The notes under the pieces: generated by a model | What the model was told of the DNA's origin: nothing | Seen by the model: the letters and a program-made list of their open reading frames with translations, nothing else | Database searches by the model: none | Shown: positions 15,445-25,031 of the stretch, in pieces | How the letters are laid out: every line of letters starts with the position of its first letter | How positions within the stretch are numbered: the stretch's first letter is position 1 | Position numbers and translations under genes: made by a program | NCBI GenBank assembly: GCA_902495705.1 | Contig: CABUXT010000002.1 | Location: forward strand, 69,779 to 133,778 | DNA: 64,000 bases | Reading direction: 5' to 3' | Source: an uncultured cyanobacterium | GTDB taxonomy: Bacteria; Cyanobacteriota; Vampirovibrionia; Gastranaerophilales; Gastranaerophilaceae

Positions 15445-16258
15445 TTTCCTTTTCCTCTTCTATTTTATTCTTTCTACAAAAAATTCTTTTAATAGAAGTT
15501 GCTTTGCCTGTTTTTACATCAATATCGACTTCTACCGCATTAACTTGGGTAGAAGTTCCGGCTGCAACTTCATAACGTTCTGGTATACCTGTTAAAAATC
15601 TAGTTATGGATGTTGAATATTCCATCCCTATAACCCCATCAGATGCTCCGCAAAATCCTGCATCTGTAAGGTATGCCATCCCATCAACAATACTTTCATC
15701 GGCAGTTTGCACATGCGTATGAGTGCCGAAAAATGCACTCATACCAAGTTCTGAACAATACCTGCCAAAACAAATTTTTTCTGCCGTTGCCTCTGCATGA
15801 AAATCAATAATCACAATTGGAGTGATTTCTTTTAAGCGTTTGATTTCTTGAGCAACAACATCCCATTGAGAATCCAAAGGATTCATAAACACTCTGCCTA
15901 ATGCATTCATCACGCCAATTTTAATATCTCCGACTTCAAAAATCTTGCTGCCTTCCCCTTTTGTACCTTTTGGATAATTGATAGGGCGAATTAGACAATC
16001 TGATGAATCGATGTAGTTATATATATCTTTTTTATCCCAAATATGGTTACCGCACGTCATACAATTGATTCCATATTCTTTGAAATCTTTGTAATTTTTT
16101 TCGGTTAAACCAAAACCATGTGATGCATTTTCGACATTCGCAATAATAAAATCATATTTTTTGAAGTTATCATTTTCAGCCAAAAAATCTCTTACAGCAA
16201 ACCTTCCAGGTTTTCCGACAATATCTCCAAAAAATATAATTTTTATTATGTCTTTCAT
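15428..16258 (-). CDS. ymdB: YmdB-family metallophosphoesterase (TIGR00282)
   Basis: 276 residues, matching YmdB length. Motifs: F-F-G-D-I-V-G-K-P-G-R near residues 8-18, C-G-N-H-I-W-D near 66, D-F-H-A-E-A-T-A-E-K near 155 and G-T-H-T-H-V-Q-T-A-D-E near 181. These form a di-iron site; Bacillus YmdB hydrolyses 2',3'-cyclic nucleotides and controls biofilm against motility. I place the start at 16258, where the family begins, rather than 15 codons upstream. It follows rny, a conserved pairing (rny-ymdB). Confidence 0.93.
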   Translation of the reverse strand: MKDIIKIIFFGDIVGKPGRFAVRDFLAENDNFKKYDFIIANVENASHGFGLTEKNYKDFKEYGINCMTCGNHIWDKKDIYNYIDSSDCLIRPINYPKGTKGEGSKIFEVGDIKIGVMNALGRVFMNPLDSQWDVVAQEIKRLKEITPIVIIDFHAEATAEKICFGRYCSELGMSAFFGTHTHVQTADESIVDGMAYLTDAGFCGASDGVIGMEYSTSITRFLTGIPERYEVAAGTSTQVNAVEVDIDVKTGKATSIKRIFCRKNKIEEEKESEEES

Positions 16259-16331
16259 AAAATAAATTACCCTTATTATGTTATAAGCGAGGCTCTGCCG
16301 CATTTATATGCTTTAGAGCCTCAATCAAATT

Positions 16332-17858
16332 TTATTTTGCAATTTCCGTTGTTCTAAACTCTCTAACAACCGTTACCCTAATTTGTCCAGGATAATCAAG
16401 TTCATTTTCGATTCTCTTCGCAACATCTCTTGCAAGTTTACCTGATGCCAAATCATCAAACATTTCCGCTTGAACAATGATTCTAACCTCACGTCCTGCC
16501 TGAACGGCAAATGACTGTTTGATACCTTCGTAACTGTTTACGATTTCCTCAATTTTTTGAAGACGTTTGATATAAATTTCTAAGGTATCACGTCTTGCCC
16601 CCGGTCTGCCTGCTGAAATCGCATCGGCAACTTTTACCAAGACAGCCTCAATTGTATTTGCTACAACATCATCGTGGTGAGCCTCAATTGCGTGAATAAC
16701 TTCAGGTCTTTCACCATATCTTGATGCAAGTTCAACACCAAGTTGAATGTGAGTACCTTCTTGAGTTTGGTCAACAGCCTTTCCGATATCGTGAAGTAAG
16801 CCTGCTCGTTTTGCAATTTTTTCATTTGCACCGAGTTCTGCAGCAAGCATGCCTGCAATATGACCAACTTCAAGTGAGTGTTTCAAAACATTTTGACCAT
16901 AACTTGTTCTGTAGTATAAACGACCTAAAGTTTTGATAAGTTCTTTATTTAAGCCCATAACACCCATTTCAAGAGCGGCATTTTCACCTTCTGACCAAAT
17001 CTTTTTATCAATTTCTTCTCTTGCTTTTTCAACCATTTCTTCAATTCTTACTGGGTGGATACGTCCATCAACAATAAGTTTTTCTAAAGCAAGTTTTGCA
17101 ATTTCTCGTCTGACAGGGTCAAAACTTGATAATACAACAGCCTCCGGAGTATCATCAATAATGAGGTCAACTCCTGTTAAAGTTTCTAAAGCTCTGATAT
17201 TACGACCTTCACGACCGATAATACGACCTTTCATCTCATCATTAGGTAAGCCGACAACGGAAACGGTTGTTTCAACAACTTGTTCAATCATACAGCGTTG
17301 CATTGTTGTTGATAGAATTTCTTTTGATTTTTCTAATGAAATTTCTTTTATTTTTGCCTCATTTTCACGAACAAGTTGCATTTGTTCTTGAGCCAAATCA
17401 TTTTTTAATTGTTCTAATAAAGTTCTTTTTGCATCTTCACAAGACATACCTGAAATTCGTTCAAGTTCTTCAGTTTGCTTTTGAACAAGTTCAGCCAAAT
17501 AGTCTTCTTTTTCCAAAAGTTGGTCCATTTTTCTTTGAGTTTGGATTTCTTTTTCTGTATACTCTTGAATTTTATCCTCAAGCATGTCTTCTCTTTTAGC
17601 TAACTTTTGTTCTTGTCTTGCAATCTCTTGTCTGCGTTCTCTTTCTTCTTCATTTAATTGTTCTCTGTCTTCTTGAAGTTCTTCTACCGCTTTAATTTTA
17701 GCCTCTTTGTAGAGAATTTTCTCTTTTTCTTCCAGTGCTTTTTTATCTTTTTCAACAGATTCAATAGCACTTTTGACTTTGTTTTTTTGAATAATTAGCA
17801 TTGCAACTAAGACCATTACCGCAATAGTCGCAATAACTAAAAACAAGGTTGTTGCCAT
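16332..17858 (-). CDS. rny: Ribonuclease Y
   Basis: 508 residues. Membrane helix at about 3-22, long charged coiled coil (about 25-190, rich in E-K-E/R-E-E), KH domain with [12 protein letters not shown] (about 211-222) and an HD domain with K-H-S-L-E-V and L-L-H-D-I-G-K (about 329-355). RNase Y is the membrane-bound endonuclease that starts mRNA decay in many bacteria lacking RNase E. All catalytic motifs are present. It is the first gene of a five-gene minus-strand operon (rny, ymdB, PHP, pilin-like, LOG). AAGG lies nine bases before the ATG. Confidence 0.97.
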   Translation of the reverse strand: MATTLFLVIATIAVMVLVAMLIIQKNKVKSAIESVEKDKKALEEKEKILYKEAKIKAVEELQEDREQLNEEERERRQEIARQEQKLAKREDMLEDKIQEYTEKEIQTQRKMDQLLEKEDYLAELVQKQTEELERISGMSCEDAKRTLLEQLKNDLAQEQMQLVRENEAKIKEISLEKSKEILSTTMQRCMIEQVVETTVSVVGLPNDEMKGRIIGREGRNIRALETLTGVDLIIDDTPEAVVLSSFDPVRREIAKLALEKLIVDGRIHPVRIEEMVEKAREEIDKKIWSEGENAALEMGVMGLNKELIKTLGRLYYRTSYGQNVLKHSLEVGHIAGMLAAELGANEKIAKRAGLLHDIGKAVDQTQEGTHIQLGVELASRYGERPEVIHAIEAHHDDVVANTIEAVLVKVADAISAGRPGARRDTLEIYIKRLQKIEEIVNSYEGIKQSFAVQAGREVRIIVQAEMFDDLASGKLARDVAKRIENELDYPGQIRVTVVREFRTTEIAK

Positions 17859-18070
17859 AAAGTAATACCTTATCCTTTTCTATTTTTTTATAATATAGGC
17901 AATGTCGGGTACATGTATCCTACCCGAGCGTTTTTGACTATTTGATTATAATAAACTTCATTGCATATATATTAAAAAATATTTCCTACTACATCTGTAT
18001 ATATGATACCATGCAAATCCGATTTTGTATAGTAGAAATTGTCATCTTGTTGTTGTATTTTTATGACAAA

Positions 18071-19369
18071 TTATTTCAACCCCGGGTCTGAATATGAACC
18101 CGTTGTAAGCTTGATAAACTTATATGTTGCAGCAGGCAAAACTCCGGCAAGTAAGAAACTTGAAATTCCGACATTAGCCAAAATATTAGCACATTTTACA
18201 TATTTAGCTTTTCTTGCAAAATTTTCGATATTTTTTGACGCTCTAGCTGAGTCAATAAAACTTTCAAATTCTGTTTTAAAGTTGCTCAAATCTTTCATAT
18301 CAACAAACTTTCTTGGGTCTCTTATACCTGATTCCAAATATGAAACTTTTTTCATTTTTTGAGCAAATTTTGAGAACAATCTATCTGGTTTTGAATCAAT
18401 AAATTCCATCAAATCTTTTGGACTATTTGATTTTGGAAGTTCGATTTTATTTTCTTTTATTGCAGAAATAAATTCCTCGTTATCCAAAATCAATGGGTCA
18501 AGATTGACATTGATTTTGAACAATTTATTTGCAAGTTTATCTAAACCTTTTGCGATATAAACAGGTGTTACAAAGTTCAAAATCATAGAACCAATCATTC
18601 TAAAAGCATTAGCATAACCTTCTTCTTTATTTCTTGAAGTTGAAACTCTGCCAACAGTCAAACCACCATCAGAAATAGCCATTTTATCAACCGTTCTGAG
18701 ACCTGCTATAGTTGAAGTCAAACTACCACCTGTAAAAGCTACATCTTTATTTTGTTTTTCATAAAAATCAGAAAATTTTGTACGATTTAAAGAGGTAAAA
18801 CTTTTTGTCGGAAGATTCAATGAAGGTGGTGTATTTCTGTTTTCTTTAACTTTTTTGGTTAAGGCAAAATTAAGTTTTGGCAAAACAAATCCCATAATCA
18901 ATGTCGGAATAATAGTTGCAGCCGCAAATTTCTTTGTCAAAAGTTTTTCGTAAGCCGCTTTGTTATCACGAACTTTGATTAAATCTGCAACCGCATCTTG
19001 AACATCTTTATTTTTATATTGGCTAAACTTTTTGATATTATATTCAATGCCTTGAACTAAAGATGCACCTTCTTTTTTACCTTCACCAAAAAGTTTGATA
19101 TTTACATTTGGATTGAATCCTTTTTTAGAGATATATTTATCTGCCAAATTTTCAACGGCAGGAATACCACCAAGCCATATTGCTGATGTTGCGTATTCAT
19201 CAATGATTTTTTCTCTTGTTGCATCGTTTGCTTTTGTTTGAGATTCTTTAGAATTTTCACGTCTTGCAATCAAAATTTTTGAAGGCGCCTCAATACAGCA
19301 ATCTCGAACAAGTAGGGGGTAAATGCTGCTATTATTACCAATAGCGGATATTATATTTGTTATTGTCAT
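18071..19369 (-). CDS. Lineage-specific hypothetical membrane-associated protein
   Basis: 432 residues that I do not recognise. It has no signal peptide but several hydrophobic segments, for example residues ~145-162 (A-A-A-T-I-I-P-T-L-I-M-G-F-V), ~260-275 and ~405-425 (N-I-L-A-N-V-G-I-S-S-F-L-L-A-G-V), so it may be membrane associated. Lys-rich loops separate them. A good GAGGAA site precedes the ATG. Its leader contains a perfect promoter, a tiny ORF and a terminator (19397-19584), so expression may be attenuated. It is followed by no terminator hairpin that I can see. Confidence 0.75.
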   Translation of the reverse strand: MTITNIISAIGNNSSIYPLLVRDCCIEAPSKILIARRENSKESQTKANDATREKIIDEYATSAIWLGGIPAVENLADKYISKKGFNPNVNIKLFGEGKKEGASLVQGIEYNIKKFSQYKNKDVQDAVADLIKVRDNKAAYEKLLTKKFAAATIIPTLIMGFVLPKLNFALTKKVKENRNTPPSLNLPTKSFTSLNRTKFSDFYEKQNKDVAFTGGSLTSTIAGLRTVDKMAISDGGLTVGRVSTSRNKEEGYANAFRMIGSMILNFVTPVYIAKGLDKLANKLFKINVNLDPLILDNEEFISAIKENKIELPKSNSPKDLMEFIDSKPDRLFSKFAQKMKKVSYLESGIRDPRKFVDMKDLSNFKTEFESFIDSARASKNIENFARKAKYVKCANILANVGISSFLLAGVLPAATYKFIKLTTGSYSDPGLK

Positions 19370-19396
19370 TATTATTTCCTCAATTCTTAAACTAAA

Positions 19397-19433
19397 AACA
19401 ACTTCTTCGCTTAAATATCCTGAAGAAGTTGTT
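19397..19433 (-). terminator. Terminator/attenuator upstream of 18071-19369 gene
   Basis: Perfect 12-base stem AACAACTTCTTC/GAAGAAGTTGTT with a 13-base loop. On the minus strand it is followed by TTTTTAG, and it lies just before the GAGGAA site of the next gene. Confidence 0.7.
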
Positions 19434-19472
19434 CATAAGAATTGAATTATTTTTACAAGCGCATCACCAATT

Positions 19473-19535
19473 CTACAACCTCTTCAGGTTGATATGTACG
19501 TGATGATGATATTTTTGTAAAATTATTTGAGTCAT
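19473..19535 (-). CDS. Possible 20-codon leader peptide with His run
   Basis: ATG at 19535 with AAAAGGA six bases upstream and a consensus promoter just before. The 20 codons include Y-H-H-H-V-H, reminiscent of attenuator leader peptides, but the downstream gene is not a histidine gene. An overlapping frame, one base back, is open over a similar stretch and ends S-S-R-T-Y-Q-P-E-E-V-V-E-L-V-M-R-L, which looks more protein-like but lacks a start codon. One of the two readings may therefore be a decayed small gene. Confidence 0.35.
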   Translation of the reverse strand: MTQIILQKYHHHVHINLKRL

Positions 19536-19555
19536 TATATTTCCTTTTGAAATTT

Positions 19556-19584
19556 ATTATATTAATAATAAAAAATAAAGTCAA
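19556..19584 (-). promoter_or_regulatory. Consensus promoter of small leader unit
   Basis: On the minus strand TTGACT (19584-19579), exactly 17 bases, then TATAAT (19561-19556). The start at about 19549 falls on the AAAAGGA ribosome binding site. Confidence 0.65.
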
Positions 19585-19585
19585 G

Positions 19586-19951
19586 CTAAGCATTAGTATT
19601 TATATGTTCAGCCTGTTCATCGGCTTTTTGTGCATTGGCTTTGTTTTTAGCATCATCTGCACTTTTACCGATAAAATAACCAAAAACAGTATCTAACGCA
19701 AAACCTGCTGCAACGATGAATGGCGCATATTTTTTGACATCAAGCTTCGCAAAGGTCCCAAGGGTTGCTAAAACTCCTTGAGTTGAAAATAGTTTTAATG
19801 CTCCCATCTTTTTTGGGAAAATATAAGGCAAGGCGTCAAAACCGACAAAAGATGCAATACTTACAGTTTTTGCAAGATTTGTCTTTTTATATTTATTGCC
19901 ATTATCCGTTCTAGCCTCATATCCGATTGGGTTTAAATGTGAAATTTGCAT
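19586..19951 (-). CDS. Hypothetical protein with two hydrophobic segments
   Basis: 121 residues, not recognised. The start M-Q-I-S-H-L-N-P-I-G-Y is like the short N-terminal tags of other small proteins in this lineage. Hydrophobic stretches are at about 28-42 (T-V-S-I-A-S-F-V-G-F) and 74-92 (A-P-F-I-V-A-A-G-F-A-L-D-T-V-F-G-Y-F); the C-terminus is polar and Ala/Lys-rich. GGAGAACTC lies before the ATG. The next promoter begins right at its stop codon, so it ends its own unit. Confidence 0.65.
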   Translation of the reverse strand: MQISHLNPIGYEARTDNGNKYKKTNLAKTVSIASFVGFDALPYIFPKKMGALKLFSTQGVLATLGTFAKLDVKKYAPFIVAAGFALDTVFGYFIGKSADDAKNKANAQKADEQAEHINTNA

Positions 19952-19998
19952 TAAGAGTTCTCCTTTTTGACTTCAAAACCCGAGAATAATTATTTTTG

Positions 19999-20286
19999 CT
20001 AAATATCAAATGCTTTGTAAAGATTATTTACCTTATCCTCATCCAAAGTTTTAAACAGGATAGTTTTTTCTTTTGAAGTTTCCCCTTTCAAAATTTTAAT
20101 TGAAGTTTTTGGAATTTTGAAGTTTTTAGAAAGATATTCAACAAGTGCTTTATTAGCTTTTCCATCAATCGGCAAAGCTGTTATTTTAACCTTTATAATT
20201 TCTCCATCTTTTATTATTTCATTTTTCTTCGCGTTTGGAGAAATCCTCAGATTTACGACAATTCCTTCATTTGTTTTCCTAATCAT
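19999..20286 (-). CDS. DUF167/YggU-family protein
   Basis: 95 residues, the full length of this small alpha/beta family. Typical segments: R-I-S-P-N-A-K-K-N-E-I near residue 15, L-P-I-D-G-K-A-N-K-A-L-V-E-Y-L near 38 and I-L-K-G-E-T-S-K-E-K near 64. The family is widespread and has no established biochemical role. It is divergent from spoT with about 100 bases between. Confidence 0.9.
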   Translation of the reverse strand: MIRKTNEGIVVNLRISPNAKKNEIIKDGEIIKVKITALPIDGKANKALVEYLSKNFKIPKTSIKILKGETSKEKTILFKTLDEDKVNNLYKAFDI

Positions 20287-20384
20287 AGGTCGAGTATAGC
20301 ATGAAAATATCCACTCAACCTTTTATATGAAATTTTTCAATTCCGCTTGCTAATTAAGATTATAATATATATCATTATTCTATT

Positions 20385-22607
20385 ATGTCAGACATAGAAA
20401 CATTTAAAGAAATCAAAGAAATTTTAATCTCTCAAAAGTATGCGCAAGAAGACATTGCGCTGATTGAAAAAGCATACAGATTTGCTAAAAAATTGCACGA
20501 TGGACAATTCAGAGTATCAGGGGAACCTTATATCATTCACCCTTGTGAAGTTGCAAAAATTCTTGTAGGGTTAGAAGTTGACACACATACCTTAATTGCA
20601 GCATTTTTGCACGATATTTTAGAAGATACGGATACTAAACCTGAAACCATTGAAGAACTTTTTGGAACAGATGTACTAAATCTTGTTCAAGGGGTTACAA
20701 AGCTTGGGAAACTGCAATTCAAATCAAAAGAAGAACGTCAGGCTGAAAACTTCAGACGATTATTTATCGCAATGGCAAATGATATTCGTGTAATTTTCTT
20801 AAAATTAGCCGACAGGCTTCACAATATGCGAACTCTTAATTTTATGGAAGATGCTAAACAGAAAAAAATTGCAGGAGAAACTTTAGAAATCTTTGCTCCA
20901 CTTGCTAACCGTTTAGGTATCTACAAAATTAAGGCTGAACTTGAAGATTTGTCACTTAAATACCTAGAACCTGACAAATACTATGAAATCGCACAACTTG
21001 TTGCCCAAACAAAAGCAGACAGAGAAGAAACCGTTAATCTTCTTATTGATAAGATTTCACAAGACGTTAAAAAAAGCGGCATAAATGCTCAAATTACAGG
21101 ACGAGCTAAACACTATTACAGTATTTACGCCAAAATGAAACGCCAAAATATTACATTCAATGACTTGTATGATATCACGGCAGTCCGTGTAATTGTTGAT
21201 ACGGTTAGAGAATGTTATGAGGTTTTGGGTTTAATCCACTCTCAATTTAAACCGATTCCTGGGAGATTTAAAGATTACATTGCAATGCCAAAAGGCAATA
21301 TGTATCAATCTTTGCACACATCTGTAATCGGACCTCGTTCAAAACCTTTGGAAGTTCAAATCAGAACTTGGAAGATGCACCAAATTGCTGAATATGGTGT
21401 TGCGGCGCACTGGAGATACAAAGAAAAAGGCTCTCAAAAGGCTGATAACGCATCAGATTTAAAATTCTCTTGGATGCACAAACTTGTTGAATACGACAAA
21501 GAAATGAAGAATGCCGAAGACTACGTAAAGAGTGTAAAACTTGACCTATTCTCTGACCAAGTATTTGCATTCACCCCCGGAGGCGATGTTTTGGATTTAC
21601 CAAAAGATGCCACACCTGTGGACTTTTCATACCGTATTCACTCAGATGTCGGACACAAAACTGTTGGCGCTTTGGTAAACGGCAGAATCGTTCCACTGAA
21701 TACAAAACTTAAAAACGGAGATATTGTTGAAATTTTGACCTCAAAAACACCATCTCCACGTCTTGATTGGTTGACATTTGTCGTTACAAAACAAGCGTCT
21801 CAAAAAATCAAACAGTGGTTTAAGAAAAATAACAGAGAAGAACACGTTAAACTCGGCAAAACTAACCTTGAACACGAATTGACCAAAGCTGTATTTGATG
21901 AATATATCAAAAACGGAGAGTTTGACAAAGTTGCAAAACAAATGAACTACCAATCAGCAGAAGACTTGTTCGCTGCTGTCGGGTATGGTGAAACCACAGG
22001 GAACAAAGTTTTAAACAAACTAAAAAGACCTGTTGAGAAAAAACCGGAAGATGCATTCCATTCTTCAACCAGAAAAGGTTCTAAAAAAGATATTGAAGGG
22101 TTAGAAGATTTGATGTACTCATTTGCAATGTGTTGTTCACCAATTCCGGGGGAACCTATTGTCGGTGTTGTAACACGTTCTAAAGGTGTTTCTGTTCACC
22201 GTGCAGACTGCAAAACCCTTGAAACAATTCCACCTGAACGCTTGATGCAAATCAAATGGGCAGGAGTAAATACAAACAAAACTTACAACACAACAATAAG
22301 AATTGAAACAGCCGAAAAATTAGGATTGTTAAAAGACGTAATTTCTGCAGTTTCCGATAACAATACAAATATTGTAAACGCAAACATTAAAACCAAAAAT
22401 CACGTCGGCATAATTGAAATCGGCTTGGAATTGGATAATATTGATACATTAAAAAAAGTTATTGCATGTATTCAATCTTTACCTGATGTGTATAGCGTGA
22501 AACGTATTCAAACATCATCTAGTATGTTGAAGAAAAATTCACCGCAAAAAACCGGCAAGGGTTTCAGACAGAAACGTCACGATAATAACAAAAATAAAGA
22601 GAAATAA
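20385..22607 (+). CDS. spoT: Bifunctional (p)ppGpp synthetase/hydrolase
   Basis: 740 residues, the full long RSH layout. HD hydrolase: H-D (76-77) and E-D (80-81) in L-H-D-I-L-E-D-T. Synthetase domain about 190-340, with R-F-K-D near 293-296, the RxKD type found in bifunctional enzymes. TGS domain about 388-450, a Cys-Cys/His segment (M-C-C-S-P-I-P-G near 583) and an ACT domain about 635-715. It makes and degrades the stringent-response alarmone at the ribosome. The mRNA probably has only a ~12-base leader without a ribosome binding site: TATAAT lies at 20361-20366. It heads a unit with the NfeD-like and flotillin genes. Confidence 0.96.
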   Translation: MSDIETFKEIKEILISQKYAQEDIALIEKAYRFAKKLHDGQFRVSGEPYIIHPCEVAKILVGLEVDTHTLIAAFLHDILEDTDTKPETIEELFGTDVLNLVQGVTKLGKLQFKSKEERQAENFRRLFIAMANDIRVIFLKLADRLHNMRTLNFMEDAKQKKIAGETLEIFAPLANRLGIYKIKAELEDLSLKYLEPDKYYEIAQLVAQTKADREETVNLLIDKISQDVKKSGINAQITGRAKHYYSIYAKMKRQNITFNDLYDITAVRVIVDTVRECYEVLGLIHSQFKPIPGRFKDYIAMPKGNMYQSLHTSVIGPRSKPLEVQIRTWKMHQIAEYGVAAHWRYKEKGSQKADNASDLKFSWMHKLVEYDKEMKNAEDYVKSVKLDLFSDQVFAFTPGGDVLDLPKDATPVDFSYRIHSDVGHKTVGALVNGRIVPLNTKLKNGDIVEILTSKTPSPRLDWLTFVVTKQASQKIKQWFKKNNREEHVKLGKTNLEHELTKAVFDEYIKNGEFDKVAKQMNYQSAEDLFAAVGYGETTGNKVLNKLKRPVEKKPEDAFHSSTRKGSKKDIEGLEDLMYSFAMCCSPIPGEPIVGVVTRSKGVSVHRADCKTLETIPPERLMQIKWAGVNTNKTYNTTIRIETAEKLGLLKDVISAVSDNNTNIVNANIKTKNHVGIIEIGLELDNIDTLKKVIACIQSLPDVYSVKRIQTSSSMLKKNSPQKTGKGFRQKRHDNNKNKEK

Positions 22608-22621
22608 AGGAGAGCTTTAAT

Positions 22622-23182
22622 ATGGTAATTCCGACAATTACGGCAGAAAACGCGTGGAAAATATATTATTATATCGCGATATTTTCAACAATATTATTCG
22701 TTTTGAAATTACTTTTATTTTCAATTGTCGGAGGAGACAGCGAAGTTTCAGCCGATTTTAACACTGAAACAGACACTGATTGCTCATTCAATTTTCTATC
22801 AATTCAATCAATAATTGCATTTTTTATGGGCTTTGGTTGGATGGGCTATGCAGGATTGCAACAATTTGCTTTTCACCATTTAGTAAATGCTTTAAGTGCT
22901 ATTGGCGTTGGCTTGATTTTTATGTTCACGACAGCATTTTTAATGTTCCTAACAAAAAAATTAGAAAAAAATATTAAAAAAGACAAAACAAAAGCCATCA
23001 ATCACACAGGTAAAGCATACACAAGTTTTGCACCACATTCTAACGGTCAAATCGAAATCGAAATAAACGGACAACTTTCTATAGAAAACGCGTTTAACGA
23101 TTCTGATGAAGAAATTAAGGCTTTTGAAATTGTAAAAGTTACAAAAGTCGCAGATGATTTGTTATATATAAGTAAACAGTAG
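22622..23182 (+). CDS. NfeD/YuaF-like membrane protein
   Basis: 186 residues. Three hydrophobic helices (about 16-38, 60-80 and 85-110), then a soluble C-terminal domain (about 122-186) with the strand-rich look of an OB-fold: G-K-A-Y-T-S, G-Q-I-E-I-E-I-N-G, A-F-E-I-V-K-V-T. In many bacteria such a protein is encoded beside flotillin (yuaF-floT in Bacillus), exactly as here, with 19 bases between. It probably works with flotillin in membrane microdomains. The family call rests on context plus topology, since identity is not obvious. GGAGAG precedes the ATG. Confidence 0.7.
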   Translation: MVIPTITAENAWKIYYYIAIFSTILFVLKLLLFSIVGGDSEVSADFNTETDTDCSFNFLSIQSIIAFFMGFGWMGYAGLQQFAFHHLVNALSAIGVGLIFMFTTAFLMFLTKKLEKNIKKDKTKAINHTGKAYTSFAPHSNGQIEIEINGQLSIENAFNDSDEEIKAFEIVKVTKVADDLLYISKQ

Positions 23183-23201
23183 CAGATAAAAGGAGAAAAA
23201 C

Positions 23202-24614
23202 ATGTTTGGATTAATGATTGCAGGCGCTTTAGTCTTGATTTCAATATTTGTTTTTATTGCAAATCAATACAAAAGATGTCCTTCTAACAAAATTATCGTA
23301 GTTTACGGTAAAACAGACGGAGAAAAGACAGCAAAATGTGTTCACGGCGGTGGTACATTTGTTATTCCGTTGATTCAGGATTACGGAGTATTATCACTTG
23401 AACCGATGACAACAGATATCGATTTGAGAGGAGCACTTTCAAAAGGTAATATCCGTGTTGCAGTACCTTCAACATTTACATTTGGTATTTCTACCGACCC
23501 TAAAATTATGATTAACGCTGCAGAACGTTTGTTAGGTTTAACTAAAAACGACGTAATTACACAAGCTAGCGACATCATCCTTGGTCAATTACGTTTGGCA
23601 ATCGCAACTTTGACAATCGAAGAAATTAACCAAGACAGAGAAAAATTCTTGGAACAAATTAACGCAAACGTAAACACTGAGCTTAACAAAATCGGTCTTG
23701 AAATTATCAACGTAAACATCAAAGATATCACAGATGAATCAGGATATATCGATGCTATCGGTAAAAAAGCAGCTGCTGAGGCTATCAACAAAGCTAAAGT
23801 TGAAGTTGCGCAACAAGAAAAACTTGGTGCTGTCGGTGAGGCATCAGCGAACAAAGAAAAAGAAGTTCAAGTTGCAGAACAATCTGCTCAAACTCAAATC
23901 GGTAAAACTAACGCAGAAAAAGAACAACGTATCAAAACTGCTGAACTTGAGGCTCAAGCAGTTGAAGGTGAAAACATTTCAAAAGCAAATATTGCAGAAT
24001 ACAACGCTACATTATCAGTTAAACAGGCTGATGCGTATAGAGAAGGTGAAGTTGCAAAAGCAAACGCACAAAGAGATGTATTGTTAGCTCAAAAAGAACA
24101 AGAAGAGGCTAAATTAAAGAAAGAAGAACTGGCAAGACAAGAAGTTGAAAAACTTAAAATTCAAGTTCAAGCAGATGCTGAGGCTGAAAAAGCAAGACGT
24201 ATCGCACTTGGTGAAGCTGATGCAATTAAAGCTAAATATTTTGCAGAGGCAGAAGGTGTTAAAGCTGTCTTGGAAGCAAAAGCAAAAGGTTATCAAGACC
24301 TTGTTAAAATTTCTAACAACAGACCTGAAATCGCTACAAGTTTCTTGATGATTGAAAAAATCGAAAAAATCGTTGAAAAACAAGTTGATGCAATCAAAAA
24401 TATCAAATTTGACAAAATCACTGTTTGGGATGGCGGAACAGGTTCTGCTAACGGTTCAACTACCGCAAACTTCATGAAAGATTTAATCAAAGCATTACCT
24501 GCAATGCACGATTTGGCAGGTCAAGCAGGAATCGAACTTCCTCAAATTTTAGGAAAAGTTGAAGGTGCTGAAACTCCAAAGCCTGTAGCTCCAAAAGCCG
24601 AAGAGGCAGAATAA
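23202..24614 (+). CDS. Flotillin-like SPFH protein
   Basis: 470 residues. N-terminal hydrophobic segment (about 2-22), SPFH/band-7 domain (about 25-190, with V-H-G-G-G-T-F-V-I-P-L and L-R-L-A-I-A-T-L-T-I-E-E-I), then a long Ala/Glu/Lys coiled coil (about 190-350) of the flotillin type and a C-terminal tail with G-G-T-G. Flotillins scaffold ordered membrane regions. AAAGGAG precedes the ATG; the gene follows the NfeD-like partner and is closed by a strong terminator. Confidence 0.93.
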   Translation: MFGLMIAGALVLISIFVFIANQYKRCPSNKIIVVYGKTDGEKTAKCVHGGGTFVIPLIQDYGVLSLEPMTTDIDLRGALSKGNIRVAVPSTFTFGISTDPKIMINAAERLLGLTKNDVITQASDIILGQLRLAIATLTIEEINQDREKFLEQINANVNTELNKIGLEIINVNIKDITDESGYIDAIGKKAAAEAINKAKVEVAQQEKLGAVGEASANKEKEVQVAEQSAQTQIGKTNAEKEQRIKTAELEAQAVEGENISKANIAEYNATLSVKQADAYREGEVAKANAQRDVLLAQKEQEEAKLKKEELARQEVEKLKIQVQADAEAEKARRIALGEADAIKAKYFAEAEGVKAVLEAKAKGYQDLVKISNNRPEIATSFLMIEKIEKIVEKQVDAIKNIKFDKITVWDGGTGSANGSTTANFMKDLIKALPAMHDLAGQAGIELPQILGKVEGAETPKPVAPKAEEAE

Positions 24615-24636
24615 AGAAAGGTTTTGATAGATTTTT

Positions 24637-24672
24637 AATGGCGCCGTTTTCAATATTGAAAACGGCGCCATT
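24637..24672 (+). terminator. Terminator of spoT-flotillin unit
   Basis: A perfect 36-base palindrome, AATGGCGCCGTTTTCAAT and its complement, followed by TTGTTTTTG. Confidence 0.85.
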
Positions 24673-24770
24673 TGTTTTTGGTCAATGTCATTCTGAATTT
24701 ATTTCAGAATCTTCTCAATATTAAGATTTATCAATAATATTATTTGCTAAATAGTAATTATGGAAAAGAT

Positions 24771-24959
24771 TCCGACAATAGCCAAAAGTGAACAATCAAA
24801 CAAAACGAGTAAATGACAAAAGCCGAATTTGTTTGAGGAACGAAGTGACGAGTTATTCGGCTATAATACGAGTTTTTAGTTTGATGTGAATGTTGGCGTG
24901 TCGGTGGTTTTGCGGCGCTTTTGCCACCAAAAGCACCCCTGCACGGAGTGCATGAAAAA
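24771..24959 (+). repeat. ~190-bp multi-hairpin repeat F (copy 1)
   Basis: Starts TCCGACAATAGCC and ends GTGCATGAAAAA. Inside are three hairpins: AGCCGAAT...ATTCGGCT around CGAAGTGACGAG, GGTGCTTTTG-like arms as GCGCTTTTGCCACCAAAAGC, and TGCACGGAGTGCA. Copies: 28261-28458 (reverse), 36846-37036, and a 25-base end fragment at 59076-59100. No protein frame is conserved between copies. Confidence 0.85.
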
Positions 24960-25031
24960 AGAATAACTTGAAAAGCTTTGACCCCCTCTCCTCACTCCTC
25001 TCCCACAAGGGGCGAGGATGTTTTTTAGGAA

